From positions 124,001-188,000 of the forward strand of contig NZ_JAAVUY010000004.1 of the NCBI RefSeq assembly GCF_018449695.1: a DNA stretch of 64,000 bases, written 5' to 3'. Shown in pieces: positions 18,940 through 27,311 of this stretch. The stretch is from Bradyrhizobium sp. dw_411 (lineage in GTDB: Bacteria; Pseudomonadota; Alphaproteobacteria; Rhizobiales; Xanthobacteraceae). The stretch's first letter is position 1. The number at the start of each line of letters is the position of its first letter. The translations under genes were made by a program, and so were the position numbers. The notes below the pieces were generated by a model that searched no databases, was not told where the DNA came from, and saw only the letters and a program-made list of their open reading frames with translations.

Positions 18940-19380
18940 AGTTCCGCATTCTCGCGGCGCAATTCGCCCGAGTTTTGCTCTGCTCGTTCCGCCCTCTTTA
19001 GAGGGCGCAGGGAATGCCGGGCGCCTGGTGCGCCCGCAGCCGCGCGTGTAGTGGGTGGTAGCACGCGCGTTAGTCACCACGGTCACACCGGAAACGCCCG
19101 GCATTCCCCGCACAATGGTTTTACGACTTATTTCGTGCTCTCCTCGATGATCGGGCTTTTTTGTCACCGTCGCCCCTGAGAGGCTTGCTTCTCAAGAACT
19201 TGACGTCAGCGTCGAGACGTCAGGACCACACGACTTCGCCGTCCGCTTTCGCGCCATTCGTCAAAGGCACAATCTGCGTCCACCGCATCCCGCCTCACGT
19301 CCGTGACGATCGCGAAACGCCCCTCTGGGAGGCGGGACGGCGGAATCAATATTCCTGTTTCTACCCCGGCGTCAATTGAA
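18940..19380. repeat. Interspersed intergenic repeat block
   Basis: No gene fits this stretch. It contains gggaatgccgggcg at 19010-19023 and a mirrored cgcccggcattcccc at 19096-19110, forming an inverted pair about 90 bases apart. It also contains hairpins such as ccctctttagaggg (18992-19005) and ccctctgggaggcggg. Fragmentary frames here resemble spurious proteins I know to recur across Bradyrhizobium-type annotations (for example SSMIGLFCHRR and RRQDHTTSPSA), a sign of a dispersed repeat rather than a gene. A genome self-comparison would confirm copy number. Confidence 0.6.
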
Positions 19381-19412
19381 ATTCTGAATTTCCGAAATTG
19401 ACTTTGGGGCGC

Positions 19413-20630
19413 TTATCGCCGGTTCAGCGTGATGCTGCGCTTTTCAAGATCCTGGATCTTGTCTTCAGGGACGTGCAGTTCCTTCAGGATCTCCGTATTG
19501 TGTTCACCCTGATAGGCCGGCCTGCCGGGCCAGGGCAGCTCAGACTGACTGAATATCCAGGGGTTGCCCGGCATCCGCACCGAGCCCCCGCCCCGATCGT
19601 CGACTTCCACGATCGCGTTCCATTCCCTGACCCAATCCGACTTCGAGAACTCACCGAGGGTTCGAATGCGGCCTACGGCAAGCCCTGCTTCGCTGACTTG
19701 GGCCTGCAACTGCTCGAAGGTGTCGAACGTTGCCAGCCAGGCGCGGACTTCAGCCAGCAGCGAAGCCAGGTTTTCGCGGCGCAGCCGGGCCGTCGCGTAA
19801 CGCGGATCGGCCAGCAGATCGCTCCGCCGCATCATCGCGCAGTAGCGTGTGAACATCGGCGAATAGATCGGGCTTGAGGCAATCGTCATCTTGGTGCCGT
19901 CGGCCATCTCGAAAATATGGGATTCGTTGGCCGACAGCGCGATCGGCTCGCCGTCGGTGTCGATCTCGGACAGCATGGCGCCAGCGCGCTCATTCACCGA
20001 CAGCATCGTCGCGGCCATCGAGACGTCGACGTGCTGGCCTTCGCCGGTGCGATTGCGGTGCTGCAGGGCTGCGAGCACGGCAATGACGCCCTGCAAGCCC
20101 GTATAAACGTCCGCATGGCTGCTGGAGTCACCGCGCGGCTCGGACAGTGCCTCGCCGAAATGATCCTGCACAATGGCGGTCAATCCGGTTTCGGCCTGCA
20201 CGGTCGGCGCAAAGGCCGGACGATTCCGCCACGAGGTCGATTGCCCAAATCCACTCAGGGACACATAGATGATCCCCGGATTGAACGCCTTGACGTCTTC
20301 GTAAGCGAAGCCGAAACGCGCCAGCGTTCCCGGCCGAAAATTTTCGACAATAATGTCTGCGGATTGGCAGAGCTGCCGAACGATCTCCCGCGCTTCGGCA
20401 AAGTTCAGATCGAGGCTGAGATTTCGCTTTCCGGCGTTCTGCTGCACGTAATAGAGGCCCATGCCGTTGACATAGGGCAAGCCGAAACGCCCGAGATCGC
20501 CGGCCGGCGGCTCGATCTTGGTCACGTCAGCGCCAAGATCGCGCAACGCCTTGGTGCAATGAGGGCCCGCGAGAACTCGGGTGAAATCGACGACACGCAA
20601 TCCTTCAAGGGGAGCGCCGGACATGATCAA
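19413..20630 (-). CDS. CaiB/BaiF-family CoA transferase
   Basis: A 405-residue class III CoA transferase moving CoA between carboxylic acids. The N-terminus shows LEGLRVVDFTRVLAGPHCTKALRDLGADVTKIE in the family order, followed by FRPGTLARFGF, IIYVSLSGFGQ and the GDSSSHADVYTGLQG segment that carries the conserved Asp region. The C-terminal part has the family's RIRTLGEF. It overlaps the upstream enoyl-CoA hydratase gene by four bases (ATGA), so the two are co-translated. The substrate is not predictable; with the hydratase it suggests degradation of a carboxylic acid through CoA thioesters. Confidence 0.92.
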   Translation of the reverse strand: MIMSGAPLEGLRVVDFTRVLAGPHCTKALRDLGADVTKIEPPAGDLGRFGLPYVNGMGLYYVQQNAGKRNLSLDLNFAEAREIVRQLCQSADIIVENFRPGTLARFGFAYEDVKAFNPGIIYVSLSGFGQSTSWRNRPAFAPTVQAETGLTAIVQDHFGEALSEPRGDSSSHADVYTGLQGVIAVLAALQHRNRTGEGQHVDVSMAATMLSVNERAGAMLSEIDTDGEPIALSANESHIFEMADGTKMTIASSPIYSPMFTRYCAMMRRSDLLADPRYATARLRRENLASLLAEVRAWLATFDTFEQLQAQVSEAGLAVGRIRTLGEFSKSDWVREWNAIVEVDDRGGGSVRMPGNPWIFSQSELPWPGRPAYQGEHNTEILKELHVPEDKIQDLEKRSITLNRR

Positions 20631-21394
20631 TCTCCCTGGAAGATCGCGGTCGCGGGACCGGAGGTGAAGAAAGCGTCAGCCCCGCGCTGCCGGTCATTTG
20701 CTTTCCAGATCATGTCGTTGATCTCGACCTGCCGCGCGTCCGCAGATGCGATGCCGCCGCGAGCCTCGAGATTGGCCTGCAGCTTGATGCCCTTGATGAC
20801 CTGCGTCGGGCCCGCGGCGAGTTGCCGTGCCCAGGTCATCGAGACCGAACCGAGTTCGGATTCCGGCACCACCTGATTGATGATGCCCCAGCGTTCGAAG
20901 GCTTCGGGCGTGTGACGGCGGCCGAGCATCGCGATTTCCTTGGCCCGCGCGACCCCCGCCCGCTGCGCGAGGCGCTGCGTGCCCCCGAGCAGTGGCAGAA
21001 GACCGACCGCGACTTCGACCTGCCCCAGGAACGCGGTGTCGGCCGCGACGATCATATCGCAGGTCAGCGCGATCTCGAGACCGCCGCCCAGCGCGCCACC
21101 GTTGATGGCGGCCAGCGTTGGCACCGGCACGTCCTCGAGATTTTTCAGCATCGATTCAAACTGCTGCTGGCTGGTATGGATTTTTGTGCCCGTGCCCCAT
21201 GACGCCATCTCGGCGCCGGCGCAGAAATGCCGCATTCCGCTGCGCAGCAGGATCGCGCGGCAACCGCCCGCGACCACGGCCTGGTAGGCGTCAACGAGAT
21301 CATTGATCAACTGGTCATCGAGCAGATTATGCGGGGGCTTTGCGAGCGTTACGACGCCGACCTTGCCGTCGATTTCGTGCTTAACGGTTGTCAT
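20627..21394 (-). CDS. Enoyl-CoA hydratase/isomerase family protein
   Basis: A 255-residue crotonase-fold enzyme. Oxyanion-hole segments are HFCAGAEMASWG and NGGALGGGLEIALTCDM. The GLLPLLGGTQRLAQRAG block is where the family's catalytic glutamates are placed. I chose the ATG at 21394 (MTTVKHEIDG) with an upstream gggagaaa ribosome-binding site over the longer open frame to 21454. It is coupled by an ATGA overlap to the CoA transferase and divergent from an AraC regulator (235-base gap). Precise reaction (hydratase, isomerase or lyase) is open. Confidence 0.9.
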   Translation of the reverse strand: MTTVKHEIDGKVGVVTLAKPPHNLLDDQLINDLVDAYQAVVAGGCRAILLRSGMRHFCAGAEMASWGTGTKIHTSQQQFESMLKNLEDVPVPTLAAINGGALGGGLEIALTCDMIVAADTAFLGQVEVAVGLLPLLGGTQRLAQRAGVARAKEIAMLGRRHTPEAFERWGIINQVVPESELGSVSMTWARQLAAGPTQVIKGIKLQANLEARGGIASADARQVEINDMIWKANDRQRGADAFFTSGPATAIFQGD

Positions 21395-21629
21395 CCTGTT
21401 TCTCCCTTTATCGATAGCAGCCGGTGCGCCGCTGGCGGCTTCGTTCCGGACCACAAACGCCTTGCCGCCGCCGTGTTCGGCTTCCAGCGCGTTTCGATAT
21501 TTGGAATGTCTAACGTCATATGACGCGTGACAACGTCAGGCCATGCCAATTATGATGTCAAAAGCTGCCAAACCGGCGAAAACAGGCGGGACGGACCAGT
21601 CAATTTGTGCCATGCAGCAGGGAGGAGCC

Positions 21630-22670
21630 ATGAAGCCGATCAAGCTGGTCACGCCCATTTCGGGCGACCCCGACGCGCCGACGCAGAACCTCGTCGGGCT
21701 CGGCGCGCTCGCTGCCGAACTCGCGGCGGAAGGAATCTCCGTCCGCGACCTGTTTGCACGAACCGGCGTCGACGCGGCGCAGCTCGAAGACGCCCGCGCA
21801 CGCATCTCGCATCGGCAGCGGCTCGCGATCTATCGCAATGCCAAGCGGCTCGCCAAGCGATCCGACATCGCGCTGTTGGCCGGAGCGCGGCAACGCATCA
21901 GCGACTACGGCATTTACGGCTACGCGCTGATTTCCAGCCGGACGTTCGGGGATTCGCTGTTGTTTTCGCTCGATCACGTCACCATGGCAGGCCCTGCGGT
22001 TCGCCAGATCAGTTTCCGGATCGAAGGCAAGACCGCCATCCTGCGCAGCCATGGCCTCGACACCCTCGGCGACCTCCTGCCATTTGCCGCCGAATTCTGG
22101 CGCAGCTCGATGACCGCGATATTCAGCCGCGTGCTGGAATCACCGTTCCCGAGCAAGCGGATGGTGTTTCCCTTCCCGGCGCCGCCGCATTGGCGCAATT
22201 ACGAGCGGATGTTCAACTGCCCGATCGACTTCGGCGCCGATCGCATGGAGTGGCACTTCGACGCTGAGATCCTCGACATGCCCTGCCCGAACGCCAACCC
22301 GATCACAGCACAAATTTGCCAACAGGTCTGCGACGTCGTGTTGACCGAGGGTCCCGGCGAATCCGAACTGATCCGCAGGGTTCGCGCCGCGTGTCTCAAC
22401 AGCCCGAACCAGTTTCCGGCCGCCGCCAGAATTGCTTCCGAACTCGGTCTTTCCTTGCGCACCTTCCACAGAAGGTTGGCGCAGGAAGGGCTTTCCTATC
22501 AGTCCATCGTCGACGGTATGCGCCGGTCGCTGGCGACCGAGCTTCTGGAGAACACCCATATGGGGATCGATATGATCGCCGAACGCATCGGTTTTGCCGA
22601 CGCGACCAGCTTTCGAAAGGCCTTCAAGAAATGGACGAGCCGCTCGCCCTCCGATTTTCGTCAATCGTAG
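21630..22670 (+). CDS. AraC-family transcriptional regulator
   Basis: A 346-residue regulator with an N-terminal DUF-type 'arabinose-binding-like' ligand domain (GIYGYALISSRTFGDSLLF) and a C-terminal double HTH (FPAAARIASELGLSLRTFHRRL; MIAERIGFADATSFRKAFKKW). The ATG at 21630 has a strong ribosome-binding site (ggagg, 21620-21624), so I prefer it to upstream starts at 21543. Being divergent from the enoyl-CoA hydratase / CoA transferase operon, it is the obvious candidate to control it. Architecture matches OruR/ArgR-like AraC members with a C-terminal SPSDFR ending. Confidence 0.9.
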   Translation: MKPIKLVTPISGDPDAPTQNLVGLGALAAELAAEGISVRDLFARTGVDAAQLEDARARISHRQRLAIYRNAKRLAKRSDIALLAGARQRISDYGIYGYALISSRTFGDSLLFSLDHVTMAGPAVRQISFRIEGKTAILRSHGLDTLGDLLPFAAEFWRSSMTAIFSRVLESPFPSKRMVFPFPAPPHWRNYERMFNCPIDFGADRMEWHFDAEILDMPCPNANPITAQICQQVCDVVLTEGPGESELIRRVRAACLNSPNQFPAAARIASELGLSLRTFHRRLAQEGLSYQSIVDGMRRSLATELLENTHMGIDMIAERIGFADATSFRKAFKKWTSRSPSDFRQS

Positions 22671-22678
22671 CGCCGCGG

Positions 22679-22831
22679 CTAGAGCAATATCGTTGCCCAC
22701 AACAGCAGCCGCGTCATCAGCAACGCTGACAGCGCGATTAGAAGCGTCACAATCTGTCCATCACGAACCTCATCCGGATCGAGTTCTGGAAGCGAAAGAT
22801 GTGTGTAGATAAGCGAACCCTGGCAGCTCAT
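22679..22831 (-). CDS. Possible small membrane protein
   Basis: A 50-codon frame from ATG 22831 to TAG 22679. It encodes an N-terminal polar part (LPELDPDEVRDGQ) and one hydrophobic C-terminal helix (IVTLLIALSALLMTRLLLW). It fills the gap between the AraC gene and fahA, on the fahA strand and 39 bases after the fahA stop. The upstream sequence aggagctgccg gives a weak ribosome-binding site. I recognise no family. It could be a chance frame. Confidence 0.3.
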   Translation of the reverse strand: MSCQGSLIYTHLSLPELDPDEVRDGQIVTLLIALSALLMTRLLLWATILL

Positions 22832-22870
22832 CGGCAGCTCCTGAACAACGATTGAACCATTTCACCTGTT

Positions 22871-24196
22871 TCAGATCTCGGCGGCCGCGATCCTGCCAAC
22901 GCATGATCCAAAGCCGATGGGGACAAACCCCTGTCGGCTGCATCGGCCGCGGAACGTCACTTCGTCGTCATCCGCAAGGAAGCTGCGCTGCTCCCTGTTT
23001 GGCAGGACGACCGGCCGCTCGCCGGCGGTGGTCAGTTCCAGCATGCTTGAGAGTTCGGCGCGCGTGGGTCCGGAAATCGTGCCGGTGCCGATCAGATCGC
23101 CCGGCTGCAGGTTGCAGCCGTTGATGGTGTGATGGGCGACCATCTGCGCGGGCGTCCAATAGAGATATTTTGCGTTCGAAGTCAGGATTTCAACGGCGGG
23201 TTCGTGCGCGCTGCGCATCTGCGCGCTCGACAGAGAGACCTGAAGATGGACATCGAGCCCACCTTCCGCCTGGTCCGCATCATCGAACAAATAAGGAAGC
23301 GGGCGCGGATCGCCTTCAGGCCGTTGCAAGACGGGAACGCGGAACGGCGCCAGCGCGTCCGCGGTAACCACCCAGGGCGAGACTGAAGTGGCAAAACTTT
23401 TGCTCAAGAATGGACCGAGCGGGAACATTTCCCAGCGCTGGATGTCGCGCGCCGACCAGTCGTTCAACAGCGAGAAGCCGACGATTTCCTGTGACGCTTG
23501 CGCAATCGGGATCGGCTTGCCCTGAGGGTTACCGCCGCCGAGGTAAAAACCCATTTCGAGTTCGAAATCGAGGCGTTCGCAAGCGCCGAAACTCGGGTCG
23601 TCCCCGGCCGCGGCCGGCGGACGCTGGCCAAGCGGGCGGCGCACCGCGCCCCGCCCGACCTGAACTGAGGACGCACGCCCATGATAGGCAATCGGTACCC
23701 ATTTATAATTTTGCGGCAGCGGATTTTCCGGCGTCAGCAACGCGCCAGCCGCGCGCGCATGATAGATGCCGGCATAAAAATCCGTGTAATTCGCCACTTT
23801 GGTCGGAAGATGAAACGTGCACTCGTCCATGGGAGCGAGCAGTTCCGACGCGTGCCGCCGGATCTGATTGCCGCGGCTTCCCTGATCGAGCATGTCGGCG
23901 GCCGTGCGGCGCAGGTCGCGTAACGCGTCGGCCCCGAGGGAAAACAGACGATTGAGCGAGGCTTCCTGAAGCGCTTCCACGACAGGTGGTGAAAGGCCCG
24001 CCTCCGCGCCACTGGCCCTCTTCAGGTCGAACACCTGATCGCCGATCGCCATGCCGATGCGTGGATTGGGATCGGCTTGGGTGCTGAATACGCCAAGCGG
24101 CAGGTTCTGGATCGGAAAATCCGTATCCGGGCCGTTGGCGGTTTCAACAAAGCTGCGGCGCGCCGCGTCGTGGGTTTCGTCGAGAGTATGCGTCAT
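22871..24196 (-). CDS. fahA: Fumarylacetoacetase
   Basis: A 441-residue hydrolase performing the last step of tyrosine/homogentisate catabolism, cleaving fumarylacetoacetate to fumarate and acetoacetate. An N-terminal SH3-like domain (FPIQNLPLGVFSTQADPNPRIGMAIGD, in order) precedes the metal-binding catalytic domain. Motifs are DFYAGIYHARAAG (Asp and catalytic His), LDFELEMGFYLG (Glu metal ligands), LLNDWSARDIQRWE (Asp ligand) and GDLIGTGTISGP. Length fits the family (about 420-440). Other tyrosine-pathway genes are not in the window, so here it stands alone. Confidence 0.95.
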   Translation of the reverse strand: MTHTLDETHDAARRSFVETANGPDTDFPIQNLPLGVFSTQADPNPRIGMAIGDQVFDLKRASGAEAGLSPPVVEALQEASLNRLFSLGADALRDLRRTAADMLDQGSRGNQIRRHASELLAPMDECTFHLPTKVANYTDFYAGIYHARAAGALLTPENPLPQNYKWVPIAYHGRASSVQVGRGAVRRPLGQRPPAAAGDDPSFGACERLDFELEMGFYLGGGNPQGKPIPIAQASQEIVGFSLLNDWSARDIQRWEMFPLGPFLSKSFATSVSPWVVTADALAPFRVPVLQRPEGDPRPLPYLFDDADQAEGGLDVHLQVSLSSAQMRSAHEPAVEILTSNAKYLYWTPAQMVAHHTINGCNLQPGDLIGTGTISGPTRAELSSMLELTTAGERPVVLPNREQRSFLADDDEVTFRGRCSRQGFVPIGFGSCVGRIAAAEI

Positions 24197-24256
24197 GATG
24201 CCTCCGATCGCGCGCAGTATGCGGCGTGGTATGCCGCGCTGCGCGCGAGCCTGGTC

Positions 24257-24847
24257 TTACGAGCCGGCTTTCTTCAGGAAGGTGAGAAGCCTGTTATCGA
24301 GCGATTGCGCCACCGCATCGATCTCGGCGCTTTTGAACTGCCCGAACATCGAGGTCGGCCGGTCATATTCCATGGTCGTGCCGCCCTTTTCGTTGGCATA
24401 AACCACCACCCGCAGCGGCGCGTAGAGGCCCGCGGCCGGATTGACTTTGGTCATCTCGGACGCGGACAGGATGTTGCCGATGTAATAGGCGATCAACGGA
24501 CGCCGCTCGCCCCTGAGTGCCAGGAGATCGCCATGCAGCGCCACGTAGTGGATCGCCAGGCCATCCGATCCCGCGATGCGCTCCGCGGCGGCACGCAGGC
24601 CCTCGATGTCGTTCTTGGTCAGCATGGCGCGCATGGCGTCATCGAAGCGGCCGAGCTTCTCGATCCGCGCCTTGACCTCCGGATACGGCTTCGCCGTTTT
24701 GATGACGATATGTTCGACGGCGAGCGGCGCGGAAGTCACCTCCACGCCTTCATTGGCCGAAACGCCGGAAGAACCGTTGGTTGAAGCAAGCGCCATGAAA
24801 ATCCCTCCAAGCACCAGATACCGAAGCCACTGAATCCGTTTTATCAT
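24257..24847 (-). CDS. DUF302-domain exported protein
   Basis: A 196-residue protein with an N-terminal signal/anchor (LRYLVLGGIFMALASTNG) and a DUF302 domain around residues 105-185 (HYVALHGDLLALRG; PLIAYYIGNILSASEM; APLRVVVYANEKGG). The function of DUF302 is not known; members are small alpha-beta domains found in bacterial cell-envelope or stress loci. The ATG at 24847 has a ggaaaggg ribosome-binding site; a longer upstream frame overlaps the symporter gene and is a shadow. It lies 17 bases after the symporter stop and may be in its operon. Confidence 0.82.
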   Translation of the reverse strand: MIKRIQWLRYLVLGGIFMALASTNGSSGVSANEGVEVTSAPLAVEHIVIKTAKPYPEVKARIEKLGRFDDAMRAMLTKNDIEGLRAAAERIAGSDGLAIHYVALHGDLLALRGERRPLIAYYIGNILSASEMTKVNPAAGLYAPLRVVVYANEKGGTTMEYDRPTSMFGQFKSAEIDAVAQSLDNRLLTFLKKAGS

Positions 24848-24864
24848 TGTATCCCTTTCCTTAC

Positions 24865-26553
24865 TCAAGACGTTGCCTCCGCCATTACCCTGCCCTCTGC
24901 CGCGAGCGTTATTCCGATCTCGGACTGAACGAACTGTGCGTCGAATGCCCTGCGTTCGCGGGCGGCGCGCGCACTGCGATCCGTGACCGAGAACAGCCAG
25001 ATGCAAAGAAACGCGAGCGGCATCGAAAACAGCGCGGGATTTTCGTAAGGGAACAGCGCTGACTTGAAACCGAACACCGCGACCCACACCGTCTTGCTGA
25101 ATACGACCAGGATAACGGAGCTAAAGAGCCCAGCCAGCGCTCCGGTCACAGCGCCGCGCGTGGTGGTGCCGCGCCAGAAAATCGCCATTGCGAGGACGGG
25201 AAAGTTGCAACTGGCGGCGACCGAAAGCGCCAGCCCGGCCATGAACGCCACGTTCTGGTTTTCAAAAGAATAAGCCAGCAGCACCGCGACGATACCGATG
25301 CAGACGGCAGCTACCTTCGAGACCCAGACCTCGCGTGCATCCGATCCGCGTCCTTTGGCGATCACCTGGCCGTAGATGTCGTGACCGATCGCGGAGCAGC
25401 CGGCGAGCGTCAATCCGGCGACCACAGCCAAAATCGTTGCGAATGCGACGGCGGAAATGAAGCCGAGCAGAACCGGGCCCCCGACCGCATGCGCAAGATG
25501 GATCGACGCCATGTTCGGACCACCGATCAGATCGGTGATCTTGTTGAATTGCCCGGAAGCATCGACGCGGAAATAGCTCGAATCCGACATCAGGATCGGC
25601 ACCGCGCCGAATCCCAGGATGGGAATCACCAAGCTGAAATAGGCCACGCAGCTCGTGGCATAGAACACCGACTTGCGGGCATCCGCGGCGTCCTTCACGG
25701 TAAAGAAGCGCATCAGGATGTGCGGTAGACCGCACGTCCCGAACACCAGCGCGAGACCCAACGAAATCGCGGAGACCGGCTCCGCGAACAATCCGCCGGG
25801 CGCCAAAATTGCCTCGCCCTTGGGATGAATGCTGCTGGCCGCGGCAAACAGCTTCGCGAAGCTGAAATCGAAACGCCGGAGCACGACGAAGCCCAATAGC
25901 GTTCCGCCGCACAACAGCAACGCCGCCTTGGTGATCTGGACCCACGTCGTCGCCTGCATGCCGCCGACAGTGACATAGAGGATCATCAGGATTCCGACGC
26001 TACTCACCGCGATCAGATAATTGACGCCGAACAGGAGCTCGATGACCTTACCCGCGCCGATCATCTGCGCGACCAGATAAAACAGCACGACGACAAGGCT
26101 TCCGATCGCGGCGACCAGCCTGATCGGCGTGCGTTCCAGCCGGAACGCCGCGGCATCGGCGAACGTATAGCTGCCGAGGTTACGCAGACGCTCCGACATC
26201 AGGAACAGAACGATCGGCCAGCCCGTGAGGAAGCCGAGCGCATAGAGAAATCCGTCGAAGCCATTGGCATAGACCAGCGCCGAAATCCCGAGGAATGCTG
26301 CCGCCGAAAGAAAATCCCCGGCGATCGCAAGACCGTTCTGCAGCGGCGTGATCGCGTGGCCGGCGGTATAGAAGTCAGCTCTCGATTTGGTGCTACCTGC
26401 CGAGCGATAGGTGATGACGAGTGTGGTGAGGACGATCGCCATGAACATCCCGATGGCGATCCAGTCGGTACCGCGACCGGCCGCCGCGGATGCCGCCTGG
26501 GCAAACGCCGCGAATGGAAATGCGATGAACAATACAGCCAATAAAACTCTCAT
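24865..26553 (-). CDS. actP: Cation/acetate symporter ActP-like (SSS family)
   Basis: A 562-residue sodium:solute symporter resembling E. coli ActP (549 aa), importing acetate and related short-chain monocarboxylates. It opens with a cleavable-looking signal ([17 protein letters not shown]) and about 13 membrane segments. Family blocks include [30 protein letters not shown] and [15 protein letters not shown]. The start at 26553 overlaps the DUF485 gene by four bases (ATGA); the open frame upstream to 26922 is only a shadow of that gene. Substrate is inferred from family and partner gene. Confidence 0.92.
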   Translation of the reverse strand: MRVLLAVLFIAFPFAAFAQAASAAAGRGTDWIAIGMFMAIVLTTLVITYRSAGSTKSRADFYTAGHAITPLQNGLAIAGDFLSAAAFLGISALVYANGFDGFLYALGFLTGWPIVLFLMSERLRNLGSYTFADAAAFRLERTPIRLVAAIGSLVVVLFYLVAQMIGAGKVIELLFGVNYLIAVSSVGILMILYVTVGGMQATTWVQITKAALLLCGGTLLGFVVLRRFDFSFAKLFAAASSIHPKGEAILAPGGLFAEPVSAISLGLALVFGTCGLPHILMRFFTVKDAADARKSVFYATSCVAYFSLVIPILGFGAVPILMSDSSYFRVDASGQFNKITDLIGGPNMASIHLAHAVGGPVLLGFISAVAFATILAVVAGLTLAGCSAIGHDIYGQVIAKGRGSDAREVWVSKVAAVCIGIVAVLLAYSFENQNVAFMAGLALSVAASCNFPVLAMAIFWRGTTTRGAVTGALAGLFSSVILVVFSKTVWVAVFGFKSALFPYENPALFSMPLAFLCIWLFSVTDRSARAARERRAFDAQFVQSEIGITLAAEGRVMAEATS

Positions 26554-26867
26554 TGGCGGAACTCCCGGTTGAGGAGGCTGGCAAGCTCGTCGAAGCGTGA
26601 ATTGGACCGGTAGACGTAGAAGCCGGTCAGCATCACGACCACCACGCACATGGACATCGCCAGCAAAAGTCCGAGCGGGATCGAGCTGCCTGCGACCGCC
26701 ACGCCCAGCGCGCTTTTGGCGGTCGAGATCAAGGCGATGAAGCCGAAAAACATGATCAATGTCACGATCGACAGGCTCCAGCGGAGTTTGGCCCGCGCCG
26801 AAGCCAGATTCCGGAACCTGGGATCCCTGATGATTTCCTGTGTCCGGTCTCGTGTAAATTGCAGCAT
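26550..26867 (-). CDS. DUF485 membrane protein (YjcH-like)
   Basis: A 105-residue inner-membrane protein with two helices ([17 protein letters not shown] and [21 protein letters not shown]). It is the customary partner of ActP-type symporters, as yjcH is for actP in E. coli. The N-terminal [16 protein letters not shown] and C-terminal [16 protein letters not shown] are the conserved DUF485 blocks. It is translationally coupled to the symporter through ATGA. A gcaggaggat ribosome-binding region precedes the ATG. The family's function is not known beyond this association. Confidence 0.9.
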   Translation of the reverse strand: MLQFTRDRTQEIIRDPRFRNLASARAKLRWSLSIVTLIMFFGFIALISTAKSALGVAVAGSSIPLGLLLAMSMCVVVVMLTGFYVYRSNSRFDELASLLNREFRQ

Positions 26868-27311
26868 GCGATCCTCCTGCGGGGACCGGAGGCGTGCCCG
26901 CCCCTCGCTCCCTATGCGTCAATCCTGCCGTGGCGAAATGCTGCCAGTGCAGAACTTCAGGGGACTTTTGCCAGACCCTCAGACGCGCGTTTCCTTGGCC
27001 TCGAACATCAAATGTTCAGGCTGGAGTCACAAGGTTCTTTGCTGCCAAAGTGCAGGTCATTTCATGCCATCGAAAAGCAGGCCTGGCGGCGATGCCGGTG
27101 CGACAGATTGGCACGACGGGCACATCGCCTGCGCTGTGCATAACGGATGTGTGATGGACATCGGGCAGTGTCCGAATCGTACTAATTTCGGTCGCGGGCC
27201 GCCCTTTCTCCGGCGGCGACTGTCATATATGAGAGAATTAGTTAATCTAAAAATCGCAAGCTGAACCTTGATCGACCCAACCGCAGATACGCATTTCAAC
27301 CGGGGCATGGC
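26868..27311. other. Intergenic region, divergent promoters expected
   Basis: This 444-base gap separates the DUF485-actP operon (minus) from the L,D-transpeptidase gene (plus). I see no credible gene: small frames lack ribosome-binding sites and family similarity. The stretch ttggcacgacgggcac (27109-27124) resembles a sigma-54 element, but the GG-to-GC spacing is wrong. An AT-rich part near 27225-27262 (atatatgagagaattagttaatc) could hold the transpeptidase promoter. Confidence 0.5.

Noticed and set aside
26554..26922. N-terminal extension of the ActP-like frame
   Set aside because: It lies over the DUF485 gene and has no symporter similarity; the ATGA-coupled start fits better.
27105..27130. 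Sigma-54-like ttggcacgacgggcac upstream of the transpeptidase
   Set aside because: The GG to GC distance does not match the -24/-12 rule.
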